DNA of 64,000 bases, from contig JAWKNY010000006.1 in NCBI GenBank assembly GCA_041391485.1, forward strand, positions 62,001 through 126,000. The letters run 5' to 3'. Both the position numbers and the translations under genes were made by a program. Below, piece by piece: positions 9,825-20,577 of the stretch (position 1 is the stretch's first letter; the number at the start of each line of letters is the position of its first letter). A model generated the notes under the pieces. The model saw only the letters and a list, made by a program, of their open reading frames with translations. It searched no databases and had not been told where the DNA came from. This DNA comes from JACKAF01 sp041391485 (GTDB lineage Bacteria > Bdellovibrionota > FAC87 > UBA2466 > JACKAF01).

Positions 9825-11002
9825 CTAACCTCGAATACAAATAACCGGTAGCGCCTCGCCCTTACCTCGGGTGGAACTCCCGCCATTTCGCAAGTCCACC
9901 GCCTGCGCCGAGGAGTCACTCACCGAACTCGCGCTCCAGAATAAAGAACCTTCAATGGCCACGTAGGCGTCGCCAGATTGACTCGAAAAACTGCGCATTT
10001 CATCCGGACTCGCCAGCCGCCAATCTGTTTGGCCTGCTTCAGAGGAAGCTTCACAGTAACTGACTGCCTCATTCCAGCTGTAGGTCCGACGCGCCTGACC
10101 GCTCCATACCTTACCGGAAGTTTGGCTCTTGCAGCCCCCATCCTCTGAACGAAATTCACCTTCACGACGACAGTCCCCGTCGGGATCCCGTGCCCGGCGT
10201 ACTAGATCGATCCACTCCCCAAAAGCACGCAAATCGGTAAAGTGAGCCGAGTGTACGGCGCCGCAACTACATGCACCGCCGCTAAAAGAAACAAAGGAGG
10301 AAAGCCCGATGAGCTGATCACCGGCAACTGCGGGACCTCCGCTATCGCCCAAACAGGTAATGGTATTGCTGTCTGGGTCTGGTACCAATTCCAGTAAACC
10401 TTTTGAATAGCTCTGGCCGTCGCGTCCCGAAGCCGATTGGTATTCGTTGAAAATCACTTCACCGTAACGCCTGACACCGGTCTGCCCTGAGCCGCTATCT
10501 CCCAAGCCAACGGCCAGCAAAACTGTTCCCGCGGCTAAAATCTCCGCCGGTATAAACTCTTCGAAAGTCCCGGCCCCCAAAGCCGGATACTGAGGAGAAT
10601 CCTGCAGAGCCAAAGTTTTGAAGCTCGATGATTGCGACGTCCACGGTACCGACAGCGCCACCAAAATTGAAATTGGGATGAACAAGACTTCTTTCACCGG
10701 AACTGGCGAGGAACCAATGAGAACGGAATATAAGCTGGGTGTACGCCGAAACTGCGCTACTACAGTGGCCCCGCGGCAAGCAACAAACGAGGACTCAACG
10801 AAACCGCGGAGCAGTGAAACTGACCGGAAAGATAGATCCCCGCGACATCGGGGTAGACAGGAGAAATGCCGCTATCACTGGCACCATTTCGGATGCCACG
10901 CCCTTCTTCTGCAACGGACGTTGTTCCCTGTTTGGCGCAACCGAAAGCTATCACCAAAAAGAGGAGCAGCAAGATACAATTCGTCAGTAAACGTACAATC
11001 AT
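9825..11002 (-). CDS. trypsin-like serine protease lipoprotein with C-terminal DUF1566/Lcl domain, frameshifted
   Basis: Three frames are needed. 11002-10772 encodes a lipoprotein signal (LFLVIAFGC) and the start of the protease. One surplus C near 10772 breaks the catalytic His motif; removing it gives LLLAAGHCSSAVS. The second frame contains the catalytic Asp motif (TVDVAIIEL). After another shift near 10640-10660 the third frame contains the catalytic Ser motif (CLGDSGGPAVAG). So the His-Asp-Ser triad is complete. The last 110 residues match DUF1566/Lcl domains (WRLASPDEM, LFWSASS, VICIRG). It is immediately followed by the delta-60 lipoprotein, so protease and repeat protein probably act together at the cell surface. 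Confidence 0.8.
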
Positions 11003-11549
11003 GCAATCATGTTTTTTAATGCGGAAAACGGAATCCTTATTATGTTAAAGCAAACTTAGTGCCGCATTTTGCGGGAAATTCTCTAACTTGCAGAATTTCA
11101 ATGCACAAATGCTTCACAAAGCGATCGGCGCGGTGGGCGAACAGGACTTGGAACCGCTGCAAATACCGACGAAGTTCTTTACGAGGAAAACCACACAATC
11201 CCCGGCAAGCTACGAAAATCACACAAGCTTTCGCGTAACCTGCCAATCTGAGCCCCTGTGAGGAAAATAACAGGGGCCAGAGTAATGAAATTACGGGTGT
11301 TTTCTCCACACCATCTTCACAGTGTCTACTTCGTTGACCTTCAAAAATAGGGAGGAGATCGTCGAAGCTTTGATCAGAGGGGCATAGGGGAATCCCGGTA
11401 GCAGACGTAACCGCGCTGAAATCCGAAGAATTTTCTATTCTCCGACAAACCGTTTTTTGTCCAAACACTTGTCAGAGTTTTTGGCAATTTCGAAGGACCT
11501 TGGCACAAAACGTGTAACCCATAATAGTGGGTTCCGCGTTACGACAATC
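11003..11549. other. intergenic stretch between divergent surface-protein operons
   Basis: About 550 bp between the divergent lipoprotein genes. A 142-codon minus-strand frame exists (11040-11468), but it has no good ribosome binding site or family signature. The stretch probably contains promoters for both directions. I could not identify convincing promoter hexamers. Confidence 0.45.
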
Positions 11550-14500
11550 TTGAAAACATTCTTAAAACATAGCCGTGCTGTGCTTGTGCTGTTGCCGCTT
11601 TCGTTGACGCTGTCTTCGTGTAACTTTGGGCTTTTCAAATTTGGGGAAAGCGGAAAATCCCTTTTAGGCCGCTTCATTAAGAAGCTCCCCTCCGCGGTGG
11701 TGGTCGAAACCGATGCCTCGGCCCAAATGGCAAACGCTTGTAAGTTCTATTCAGTAAACTTGCGCAATCAGGACTTACTGGCAATTGACCTTAGCGAGCA
11801 AGACGAAACGTTTTTGGTGGCGGTTGATAGCTTTCTGAACGAGCAAGCGACGGCCGCACTCTACCGCTCGGCTTTTGAATGCTCGAACGGTACCCCTTCG
11901 TACTCCCGGCTCACCGTGCAGATTCTTCCTGGCACCGACACCGCGGGGTTTTATGTGCGAAGCCAAAACGCGGGAAACATGCGGCTCGGCGTAGCCGCTT
12001 CCTCGCTTCAGGGACACGACTACGCAGGTTCTATTGTGGGCAATGTTCCGAAGAATATCGAAGTCGCCGGAAGACAAAACCCCACGGCTGGCCAATGCGC
12101 CCCCCAAACAATTACCATAAAAGATCAGTACGGAAACGATGCGACAAAGAACTTCGATCTCGTTTTGACAATGCAGCGAATGAACGGAACGGGTCGCCTT
12201 TATTCGAACCCCTCCTGCCAGAACGTGCTACCGACAACCTCCAACGTGACCTTGTCCGGTACCGACATCACACACACGGTTTATTTTAAGAGTGACGATG
12301 AAGGATCTACACAAATTCAGTATAGGGGGAACATTCCCAGCACGAATACCAATCTGAACTCCAACTCCGTCACCTACTCGGTGGGCGCAGGTCTTCCGGT
12401 GAAACTGGCCTTAACCTATGAACCCCCCGCTGCAACCGGCTTCGCCCAGGACGATTTAAAGAACGGCCCGTGCCACCGCTTCCGAGTAGAAGTGCGCGAC
12501 TTTGTGGACAACCCCACAAACCAAACCGGTGGCCTTACCATCAGCTTCGTGGCACCGGCTTCTGCCGCTGGAAAGTTTTATCAAACCCAAGGACAATGTA
12601 ACGCGAACTCGTCTTCTAACGTGGGTTCTCCCGATCAAACTCTCTTCATTGGCGAAACGCAGACCTCCAAAGACTTCTACCTGAGAGGTATCGCCATCGA
12701 CGCCTCGCAAGTCTATCGCCTTGTCACTACCAATAGCTCGGGTCAGGAACTAAGCGCCAACATGGAAAAATCCTTCCGTGGGGGTGACCCGTTGCAGTTT
12801 GAGGTTTCGGCGGGCGTAAGCAGCTTAAACGTGGATCAGTGTAGCAGCCCGGCCTTCTTGATTACGTTAAAGGATCGTTGGGGCAATACCACCGTAGCCC
12901 CTACCGGAATGGACCTTATTATCTCGGGACAGGCCAGTTCCGATCGATTTTTCCCGAACACTAACTGCGGCGGCGGCGGCTCCAATCAGTTGAGTACCAG
13001 CATTGGCGCAATGGGAAGCACCCGCCAGTTTAGCTTCAAAACTCAGCACGCAACGGTACAACAGCCGTCAGCGGCCCAGCGAAGGATAACGGTTCAGGAA
13101 ACTGGTACCACTACAAACGACGAAGGGGCTAATATTCAGCCCGATAGCAACGCGGACACGCTATTGGATGTGAACCCGGCCGCCCCGAGCGGGATACAAA
13201 TTCGTATCAACGGTTCGGTCGCGACGGGCACCACCTCACTCAAAGCGGACGAGACCCAAACGGTGCGGGTTGAGTCCATTGATGAATTTGGAAACCTTTC
13301 GAACGTCTCTTCGCTTGTTAACATTTCACTTGCTAATAATGCCTCGGGATCCGAGTCCATTCACTACCAAACGAACTGTACAACGGCCATCTCCTCAGTA
13401 TCCATTCCCGCCAACAACCGCACGGTCGATTTTTGTGTAAAAAAGAATACTATTATCAGTGCTCCTTCCGCAGATACTTTTGGTGTGACCGCTTCAGCGG
13501 GCTCCCCTCTGGCGGGAAGCAAAACTGCGAACTTCTCCATTTCTCCCGCTTCCATCAAGACTATTCAATTTGTGGAAGGCGGAAATATCACCACCTCGGC
13601 GGGTACCTGTTTGACCAAAACGTTGCGAGCCCGCGACATATTCGGAAATCCGACCAACGATCACGGCAACAAAAGTGTAACGGTGTCCCCCAATGGGGCG
13701 AATGTTAACTTTTTCCAGAGTCAAACGGCCTGTTCAGGATCTACCACAGGCTCGGTAAACATGATCGCCAACAGTGCCACCCGCACGCTGAAGTTCATGC
13801 CAAAAGTGATTCCCGGTGGCGGGCCCTCGAGCGGTACCGTCACTGTCTCGGCGAGTATCACGTCCCCCAACTCCTCAGACAACTTCACATTGACCTTTGG
13901 ACCGGGGGACATGGATTCACTTAGCCTTAGCGCAAGTCCGGGTCCGACGACGCTATCCTTGGAAGGCGATTGTGGCAGCTTTAGTGTGACTCCGGCGGAC
14001 GCCTACGGCAACGCCATGCCCTTTGGAGTCAATTCTCTCAGTGTGATCAACTCCAACTCAGCTCTGGAGCTTTTCCAAAGCACTTGCGGGGCGTCGGGGA
14101 GTGTCTCCAGTTTGACTGTCTCCTCAACCGCCAGTTCCGCAAATTTTAAGGTGCGAGGCAAAAAAGTGGGCAACCAGGCCTTCGGACTTTCTGCGGCCTC
14201 ACTCGGCGTCAGTACGTCGAGCAACCAAAGCGTTACGGTAAAGCGCGAGGACTTCGCCTTTTTTGGCAACGGTATTCAGACCACCACTTCCGGTGGAACC
14301 GAAAAAGCCAATGCGGTGGTCGGCATCGGTGGTTTCAGTTTCGCGACCGCTGGGCTAGGCAACAACAAGTTAACCGTTACTCGCTACAAAGAATCAGGCG
14401 GAAACTACACGATTAGTACCTTGGAAGTGAATGTACCGGGGGCAACGAGCCCCGAAGGCTTAGCCATTGCGCAGCTCGACGGGTCGCGTGGTTGCCGTTG

Positions 14501-15327
14501 GCAAGGCGGTGGTTTCTGGCCGGCTAGACATCGCCGTCGCGGTGCTCAATATAGCGGGCACAAGCTTCAACTCGACCTCCGTAGAGGACGTGACAGTTTA
14601 TGATTATGAAGGCAGTGGATCCTTCGACGATGCCGCTCAAAGTGTCGTCGTGGAATCGGCGAGCCAGTTTGTAGTGGGTGGGTATGTCAATAGTGGGAGT
14701 GGCCTGCAGATAGCCGTTTCCCGTTTCTCTTTTTCAGGAGGATCGATCTCTCACGTGGAGGACCTCGGCGTGAGCGTTAGCGGTTCAGTACATGCGTTGG
14801 CAGCGCGCTCCGGCGGCTTTATCGCGGCAGGGGCCTCCGGCAATGTATTCTCGACTTACCTAATCCCTTCGGATCTAGGAAACGCCACCGGGCCGATTCA
14901 GCAAAGCTTTGGAGAAAGTAGCGGTCGCGCCGACACGGTAGTCGTGAGTGGCGCCAACCTCTACGTGGCGGGTACGGCGGGAACATCGCCTGCCATCGCC
15001 AAGTACGATAACAGCGGCAATCTGCTTGCCACCAAAAAACTCTCCATGGTCGGGAATCTCAATGGAGCTGTTTTTCTATCCAATAAGTTGATTGTGGCCG
15101 GTCAGCAGACAACTTCAGGAACACGGGATTTCCTTCTTGCCCGTCTGGATGCCAACCTCAACGAAGACACAAGCTTCGCAGGCGGAAGCTCACTTCGCAC
15201 GACCGTTTCGAGTGGCAATGATGAGGCGTTGGGGCTGGCTCTCGTGAATAATCGTTTCGTCGCCGCCGGTAGTGCTTTCCTCTCCGGCAGTACCGATCAG
15301 GCCATTGTCCGCTACCGAACGGAATAA
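11550..15327 (+). CDS. large lipoprotein with repeated Ig-like domains and delta-60 repeats, one frameshift
   Basis: About 1,258 residues. Start taken as TTG at 11550 (first residues LKTFLKHSRAVL), parallel to the TTG start of the paralogue; an upstream TTG at 11457 is also open. The lipobox is LTLSSCNF. Seven or more Ig-like repeats of about 100 residues follow, each with a D-x-x-GN motif (KDQYGNDATK, RDIFGNPTND, ADAYGNAMPF) and a Cys loop. The C-terminal 350 residues are delta-60-like. One surplus T near 14484 shifts the frame (QLDG, then RVVAVGKAVVSGRLD); the second frame runs to 15327. Likely an exposed adhesin. Confidence 0.8.
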
Positions 15328-15328
15328 C

Positions 15329-16342
15329 CTAAAAATTTAAGCCGAAATCGATGATGATAGTAGGTTGGAAATTCCTATAGGAGAGATCTACCAACTGCAG
15401 ATTTTGATTCAAGATGAACTGCAAGCCCGCTGCGGCCCCCACGTTGATGCCTAAATCCCAACGTTGCCGCCAGCCTACAGTTCCCAGAAAAGACAAGCAG
15501 GTTTGGCTCTCCTCGCTTCCGGGAACTGTCGCATTAAACTTAATAGCTCCCGCACCCGCCTGCAGCCATAGCCCTCGATAAGCGTAGTCATGGTAATAGT
15601 TAAAGGTGAGATGCCCTCCCAAACCACTGATCGAAACCACATCCTGGGACTGCGCAAAGTAGAAGGGCGTCAACCCGAGTGCGATTCGCTTCCCGACGGC
15701 AAACTGAAAGCTGAGTAGCGGGTAAAAGTGGTTAAGACCGATAGTCCCCCCCACCGTCAGATCCGCCGTATAAATCGTGTCGTAGGTCTTTTGCTTTACC
15801 AGTTGATCGTACAGGTAAGCTTTGGTTTGGCTGCTCTCGTTCATTAAGGCGATATCGCGCTTACTTTGCGGTTTCTTGGGACGACGCCTTCGTACAGACT
15901 TCTTGCGTCGGTCATCCACGCGCGCAAACTTATTGCGGCTCCGAGAACGTTGGATGCCACGGACCGGCTTTCGTTCGCCTTCCTTCGCGTTGCTCTCCGC
16001 AGCGGCAGGTTTGTCCTCTGTTTCTTTTTTGCGCTCGTCCTGCATGGACTGCCACGTACTGGGCGACGAACGCCGGACCTCATCTCCAATTTTCGGTTCT
16101 TCGCGTTGGGTAACGATCTTCATGACCGCGGCCTTGGTGTTGGCTCTCACCACTCGGCCGCACGCAATCTCCACAGCTCCACGGTAGAAGCACACGTTAT
16201 CCTCTACCTCCCACGGCACGTTTTCGCCGTGTGAGATGACGGCAAACTTGCCACGCTTGCCGAGTTTGAGAACTTCCGCGGCAAAAAGAGGCAGACTGAG
16301 TAGGATGAGTACCCAGGCAAAATTTTTCAGTCGATACACCAT
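15329..16342 (-). CDS. outer-membrane beta-barrel protein
   Basis: 337 residues. Signal peptide MVYRLKNFAWVLILLSLPLFAA, then an SH3-like periplasmic segment with two Cys residues (NVCFYRGAVEIACGRVV). Next comes a strongly basic Arg/Lys/Ser linker of about 70 residues. The C-terminal 160 residues show alternating amphipathic strands (TADLTVGGTIGLNHFYPLLS, RIALGLTPFYFAQ) and end in Phe (IIIDFGLNF), as outer-membrane barrels do. It converges on the delta-60 gene with a 1-bp gap. The specific function is unknown. Confidence 0.7.
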   Translation of the reverse strand: MVYRLKNFAWVLILLSLPLFAAEVLKLGKRGKFAVISHGENVPWEVEDNVCFYRGAVEIACGRVVRANTKAAVMKIVTQREEPKIGDEVRRSSPSTWQSMQDERKKETEDKPAAAESNAKEGERKPVRGIQRSRSRNKFARVDDRRKKSVRRRRPKKPQSKRDIALMNESSQTKAYLYDQLVKQKTYDTIYTADLTVGGTIGLNHFYPLLSFQFAVGKRIALGLTPFYFAQSQDVVSISGLGGHLTFNYYHDYAYRGLWLQAGAGAIKFNATVPGSEESQTCLSFLGTVGWRQRWDLGINVGAAAGLQFILNQNLQLVDLSYRNFQPTIIIDFGLNF

Positions 16343-16434
16343 TCCTGTGGTTCCGGCTCTACGGCTCCTCTATTCGTATCGAATGAGATCTTAAGAAAAG
16401 TTAGGTCTTTTCAAGGACTTATTACCGCGATGCG

Positions 16435-17208
16435 TTACAGCGGACGCAACCGTTGGTGCAAGAGCACACTGCCTACCACAGAAGTCGTGAGAAGAACGGC
16501 CCCCAGAACGGGGACAAAAGTAAAACACATCACCGAAGCCCCGAGCCCCAAGGTATGGAAACGATAGGCTTTGACGAACCGCTTCTTTTCTCCGTAGGTT
16601 TTCGCTCTCAAGGCTAACGGGTAATCGAAGTACTCCCACCCAAGAAAGAAGAAGCTAAAATAACACGACGCCACAAAGCCGACGGTAGACCCCACCAAAG
16701 GCACCAGGTGCGTGAGCAGTAGCGCCAAGTTGACGGACAGCATCAACACCACGGTACGAATGGCGTAAAGAATCTCGTACGCGATTGGCACCTCCCTCAG
16801 TATCGACTCAGGTGTCCCAATCAAAAGTTCGGTTTGTCTCGCTAACTTGGAATAGAAAAAACCACAGAGTATCGCCCCCAAAAGAAACCACACGGCCACA
16901 CCCACCCCCAAAATCACCACCACACCGGCGAGGATTGCGACCAGCTTGAGAAAATACCCCCAAATACCCTCGGGGAAACTGGGGAGCCAGGAGTGGTAAA
17001 AGGTGGAACCGGCGTAGTACAGGAGGAATAGCATGCCGATCGAGAGAACCAGATTCAGCAGCACGGGAGCCCAGCCGTATCGCCAAAGCCCCCGGTGAGA
17101 TTTCATAAATCCATAGCCCTCCCAAGCGACACCGAAGCCTTCAAAAAAAGCTTCTATGGCGGAACTCTTCGGGAGGCGGCCGGAGGGAGGCGATGTTAGC
17201 GTTGTCAT
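16435..17208 (-). CDS. EI24/CysZ-like membrane protein
   Basis: About 257 residues with four to five strongly hydrophobic helices. The pattern of an N-terminal AFFEGFGVAWEGYGF segment, then WAPVLLNLVLS, and a C-terminal FFFLGWEYFDYPLALRAKTY motif is typical of the EI24 domain family that includes the sulfate permease CysZ. Start set at ATG 17208 (residues MTTLTSPPSG); a GTG at 17217 is also possible. It is divergent from the HD-GYP gene. No sulfur genes are adjacent, so sulfate transport is not supported by context. Confidence 0.75.
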   Translation of the reverse strand: MTTLTSPPSGRLPKSSAIEAFFEGFGVAWEGYGFMKSHRGLWRYGWAPVLLNLVLSIGMLFLLYYAGSTFYHSWLPSFPEGIWGYFLKLVAILAGVVVILGVGVAVWFLLGAILCGFFYSKLARQTELLIGTPESILREVPIAYEILYAIRTVVLMLSVNLALLLTHLVPLVGSTVGFVASCYFSFFFLGWEYFDYPLALRAKTYGEKKRFVKAYRFHTLGLGASVMCFTFVPVLGAVLLTTSVVGSVLLHQRLRPL

Positions 17209-17272
17209 TACAATCACTTACCATGGGCTTTCCCTCAAGGCTATCGCGAATCCTTCCGATAAGCTTCCGAGA

Positions 17273-18301
17273 ATGGCCATGGAGCAGACCAGAAAAACCG
17301 ACAAAGGGATCTTCTTTACGGTACGGATCCATTCGATCCCGGCCGATCGTCCACTCCCCTATGACGTTTACCTTTGGATTGATGATCGCCCGATTCTTTT
17401 TCGCAAACGAAATGAGCTTATCGATCACGATCGAATGGAGCGGCTAAAGCAGGCCGGTGTGAAGGACGCGCTGATTCCGGACGAGCAACGCCAGCTCTAC
17501 ATTTATTCTCTACTTGATATGGTTCGCCACCCGGATCTTCAAATGGATATTAAGGCGCGCTTTATCAAGGAAACCGCGTTCGTCCATGTCCACGATCTTT
17601 TCACGCAGCAAAACATCGCAACCGTATTGTCGGACAGCAAGATCCTAATCGAGGAAGTCGTTAGATTTATCGCTGAAGACATGGAAGCCGCCACCTCACT
17701 GATGCGCCTTTCCAACCACGACTACTACACCTACAACCACTCAGTGAACGTCGCGGTCTACTCCATTGCGCTTGCGAAAAAGATTATCGGAGATGACAAG
17801 CTGGTACTGGTTGCAGCCGGCTTTGGTGGGCTGCTCCATGACATTGGGAAAAGAAAAGTGGGTCTCAATATCTTGAATAAGGAAGGGCCGCTGGAGAAGG
17901 AAGAATGGCGGATAATGAAAAAACACCCTGACTACGGTTTGGAGTTCCTGCGCTCCTACGTTCATGTTCCGCAGGAAGCTCGAGAGATCGTAGGTCAGCA
18001 CCACGAAAACTTCGACGGAACCGGATACCCTGTTGGGCTCAAAGAAGAAGAGATATCCAAGCTGGCGCGCATCTGTGCCATTGCCGACGTCTTTGATGCC
18101 TTGACCACCACTCGGTCCTACCGCGAAGCCATGCCGGCGACAGAAGCTCTGGAAACTATGTTCTCGATGCAGCCAGGGAAATTCGATCCGGCGATCTTTC
18201 GCCACTTCAATAAAGAGCTGGATACAAAGGGACGGCTCAGCCTAGAAGATGACTTCGATCCTTGCGATCATCACCACAGCAAGAAAATAAAAAAGGCGTA
18301 G
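17273..18301 (+). CDS. HD-GYP domain protein, putative cyclic-di-GMP phosphodiesterase
   Basis: About 343 residues from the ATG at 17273. An upstream in-frame start at 17156 would overlap the divergent EI24 gene. The N-terminal 110 residues form a sensor-like alpha/beta domain (FFTVRIHSIPADRP onward). Residues of about 150-330 are an HD-GYP domain: NHDYYTYNHSVNVAVYS, the HD motif in LLHDIGKRKVG, and the GYP motif in HHENFDGTGYPVGL. All canonical metal and HD-GYP residues appear present, so hydrolysis of cyclic-di-GMP is expected. No GGDEF gene is nearby. Confidence 0.88.
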   Translation: MAMEQTRKTDKGIFFTVRIHSIPADRPLPYDVYLWIDDRPILFRKRNELIDHDRMERLKQAGVKDALIPDEQRQLYIYSLLDMVRHPDLQMDIKARFIKETAFVHVHDLFTQQNIATVLSDSKILIEEVVRFIAEDMEAATSLMRLSNHDYYTYNHSVNVAVYSIALAKKIIGDDKLVLVAAGFGGLLHDIGKRKVGLNILNKEGPLEKEEWRIMKKHPDYGLEFLRSYVHVPQEAREIVGQHHENFDGTGYPVGLKEEEISKLARICAIADVFDALTTTRSYREAMPATEALETMFSMQPGKFDPAIFRHFNKELDTKGRLSLEDDFDPCDHHHSKKIKKA

Positions 18302-18302
18302 T

Positions 18303-19094
18303 TCAGCGCGAAGCTGTTTTTTGGAGGTTTCGACAGCCTGACGGCACACCATTCTCGCAAGCCAGGCGGTACATGTTTTCGGCAGCTTTGAGGTTGCCAC
18401 TCTGCTTTTCCACCACGCCCAAGCTATTGCAAGCGTGAAAATCTGTTCTTTCGCGGCAGGTCTTTTCCAGCAGGGCAACGGCACGCTTCTTATTTCCCAG
18501 TTGCAGCTCCACCAGGCCAAGATTGTTACAACCGAGATCCGCACGTTTGGCGCACACCTTTTCAAAGATAGCTTTGGCCTTGTCGAGTTGATTTTTTTGC
18601 TGAGCCACTACTCCCAGACCGTTACAGGAATGGACGTCCGTCATGGCGCAACCTTTTTTGAAGGCAGCCTCCGCGTCCTGGCCTTTATTCATGGCATCGG
18701 CTCCCCAAAGAAAACAGGAGTAGGCCACCCCACCCTGACAAGACTTCTTTAAAAGGGGACCCCGCGCAGAAGGTTCCGCGGCCTGCGCCATCTGGTAGCA
18801 GGCGTAGCCGTCCCCCAATCCGCAGGCCTTCTTATAGAGTCCTTGCGCCGCCACTTTATTTCCGCTCTTTTCAAAGAGAAGCGCGCGCCCCGCACAGGAA
18901 GCGGCCTCACCGGCCTCACAGCCTTTCTCATAAAGCGCGCTCGCCGCAAGCGGATCCGTTGCCTCCAACTGAAACGCTCGAACGGACAAAGGCTGATTGG
19001 GCTCCGGAACTTGGCGCTCGGCGTCAGAGGAGCGGTGATCGGCTCCCAAGGCCGTAAGAACCAGTAAAGACAACATTGAGCAAAGACTTTTCAT
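18303..19094 (-). CDS. secreted Sel1-like repeat protein with Cys pairs (Hcp-like)
   Basis: 263 residues, ATG at 19094 behind GAGGGGG. Signal peptide (SMLSLLVLTALGA), then about six 36-38-residue helical repeats, each with a pair of Cys (YEKGCEAGEAASCAGRALL, YKKACGLGDGYACYQMAQ, FKKGCAMTDVHSCNGLG). This is the alpha/alpha repeat with intra-repeat disulfides seen in Helicobacter cysteine-rich proteins. Such proteins are periplasmic or secreted scaffolds. Its stop lies 1 bp after the convergent HD-GYP stop. Confidence 0.85.
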   Translation of the reverse strand: MKSLCSMLSLLVLTALGADHRSSDAERQVPEPNQPLSVRAFQLEATDPLAASALYEKGCEAGEAASCAGRALLFEKSGNKVAAQGLYKKACGLGDGYACYQMAQAAEPSARGPLLKKSCQGGVAYSCFLWGADAMNKGQDAEAAFKKGCAMTDVHSCNGLGVVAQQKNQLDKAKAIFEKVCAKRADLGCNNLGLVELQLGNKKRAVALLEKTCRERTDFHACNSLGVVEKQSGNLKAAENMYRLACENGVPSGCRNLQKTASR

Positions 19095-19184
19095 ACCCCC
19101 TCTCTTCGACCCTAGCGAGAGAAGGCTTTAGTAACTGACGCAGAGCGCGTAGCCGAAAACGGTGAGCGTTGTTTTAATGCAGAG

Positions 19185-19640
19185 ATGAAACAAATCTGTC
19201 TGTTATTAATTCTCTTGTCCTACCCATCGCACGCTGCCGCCGTTAAGGCGGCGGATCTAGGCTTTCAATACATCAGTCTCGCAAACGATCGGCAGGTGGC
19301 CTGCGATCATAAAAAGGCCGACGTCGGAGTCTATGAGTGGGACGTCGAATGCAACGTCGATGGAAAGCTCCACTCTTACTTCGTACACCTGGCCCTGCAT
19401 TTTTACCCCAAGACCATTCACGGGAAGAACGCGTATGAGCTTTTATATTGGGTAACCGACATGACGGAAGCCGCTCATCCCAAACACGACTCCTCTACGA
19501 TTTGGATACACAATGGGAGTGAGCAAAATTACATGCGCGTTCTTGAAGCGTCCCAAGGGATTGAAAACGATCTGGCTTATCTGAAGTTGACGATCAAGCT
19601 AGAGGCGCCGTCCGCCTTACCAAATCATTCCACGCCCTAG
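19185..19640 (+). CDS. small secreted protein of unknown function
   Basis: 151 residues with signal peptide MKQICLLLILLSYPSHAAA. The mature domain is beta-rich with one Cys pair (RQVACDHKKADVGVYEWDVECN). Its 3' end overlaps the convergent ThiL-like gene by 47 bp, and the final residues (APSALPNHSTP) may be read-through of a shifted frame. No family recognised. Confidence 0.6.
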   Translation: MKQICLLLILLSYPSHAAAVKAADLGFQYISLANDRQVACDHKKADVGVYEWDVECNVDGKLHSYFVHLALHFYPKTIHGKNAYELLYWVTDMTEAAHPKHDSSTIWIHNGSEQNYMRVLEASQGIENDLAYLKLTIKLEAPSALPNHSTP

Positions 19641-20577
19641 GCAGAAAGGGTTGAAGCTCTTCTTTCTTGTTGAGTAGCTTCACGCCTAGTTTTTTCTCAA
19701 CCACCTCTCCGACGACGTTGAGGCCAAAACGCTTCAGAACAGGACCGGACTTCTTAGGATCCAATACGACGAGAAGCTGCTGATCTTCTCCACCGTACAA
19801 TACCCACCGCTGTGGATCGACATTTAGGCTTCGACCCGCCCAGTGAATGGCCTCTGTGATGGGAAGGGAGGATTCTTTGAGAATTGCCCCCAATCCCCAT
19901 TTCTCCGCCGTCAGATTCATATCCATCGCAAAACCTTCGTTGAGAAGTACGGCTTCCCGAACGGCGGCGATCTTAAGTAGTTTTTCAACTACCACTACCT
20001 GAGACGGAGGTTCTAAATGCGCTCGAACCAACCGATCCCAATTGTGTAGGTTTTCCCTACCTATCTTTTTTAGACACTCCAAACCTGCAGCCGAAGTCCC
20101 CAAAGGCCCCGATACGGCGAGCAGGTCTCCGATACGCACGCGCTGTGACTTAGATTTTCGAATGGGCTTTCCCGAGAAAACCACGTTCACTGCCATCGCT
20201 GTCGGCGAAACAGTGAGATCGGCACCCGACAACTGAATCTTCTGCGCTTTTGCTGCCTTATGAACCCCGGTAAAAAACTCGCTCAGGAAAATCTCGTGAG
20301 TATCTTGTCGCATGCCTAACACCACAGCGACTTTCTCAGGGCGAATCCCCGCGCACGCCATCGCATTGGCTCCGATAGTGACTAGGCGTTTGCCCAGTTC
20401 CTGACCGGTCGTGTAGTTCAAGTCGAAATGTACGCCCTCAAGGTACAACTTCGTTCCCACGTAAGGACGAGAGGCTGAGGTCTCAAAGGTGGAGGAAAGC
20501 TTTTGCGACTTGCTTTTTAAGGCGCGCGCTACGCGCTGTCTCAACGCACGCTCGCGTTCTATACTAATTGTGCTCAT
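19594..20577 (-). CDS. degenerate thiamine-monophosphate kinase (ThiL-like)
   Basis: About 327 residues from ATG 20577. The longer open frame would overlap the divergent DoxX gene. ThiL hallmarks are recognisable: LEGVHFDLN, LSGADLTVSPTAMAVNV, GDLLAVSGPLGTSAAGL, and LYGGEDQQLLV close to the classical LYGGEDYELL. The N-terminal GDDAA-type metal and ATP loop is absent. The canonical T-D-T before LVEGVHF reads GTKLY, and the MDISDGL motif reads MDMNLTA, so several Asp ligands are missing. It may have lost kinase activity or changed substrate. No other thiamine genes are nearby. Confidence 0.72.
   Translation of the reverse strand: MSTISIERERALRQRVARALKSKSQKLSSTFETSASRPYVGTKLYLEGVHFDLNYTTGQELGKRLVTIGANAMACAGIRPEKVAVVLGMRQDTHEIFLSEFFTGVHKAAKAQKIQLSGADLTVSPTAMAVNVVFSGKPIRKSKSQRVRIGDLLAVSGPLGTSAAGLECLKKIGRENLHNWDRLVRAHLEPPSQVVVVEKLLKIAAVREAVLLNEGFAMDMNLTAEKWGLGAILKESSLPITEAIHWAGRSLNVDPQRWVLYGGEDQQLLVVLDPKKSGPVLKRFGLNVVGEVVEKKLGVKLLNKKEELQPFLPRAWNDLVRRTAPLA

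Noticed and set aside
11040..11468. 142-codon open frame on the minus strand in the gap between surface-protein genes
   Set aside because: No ribosome binding site, no signal peptide or family signature, and a composition like random frame; left as intergenic.
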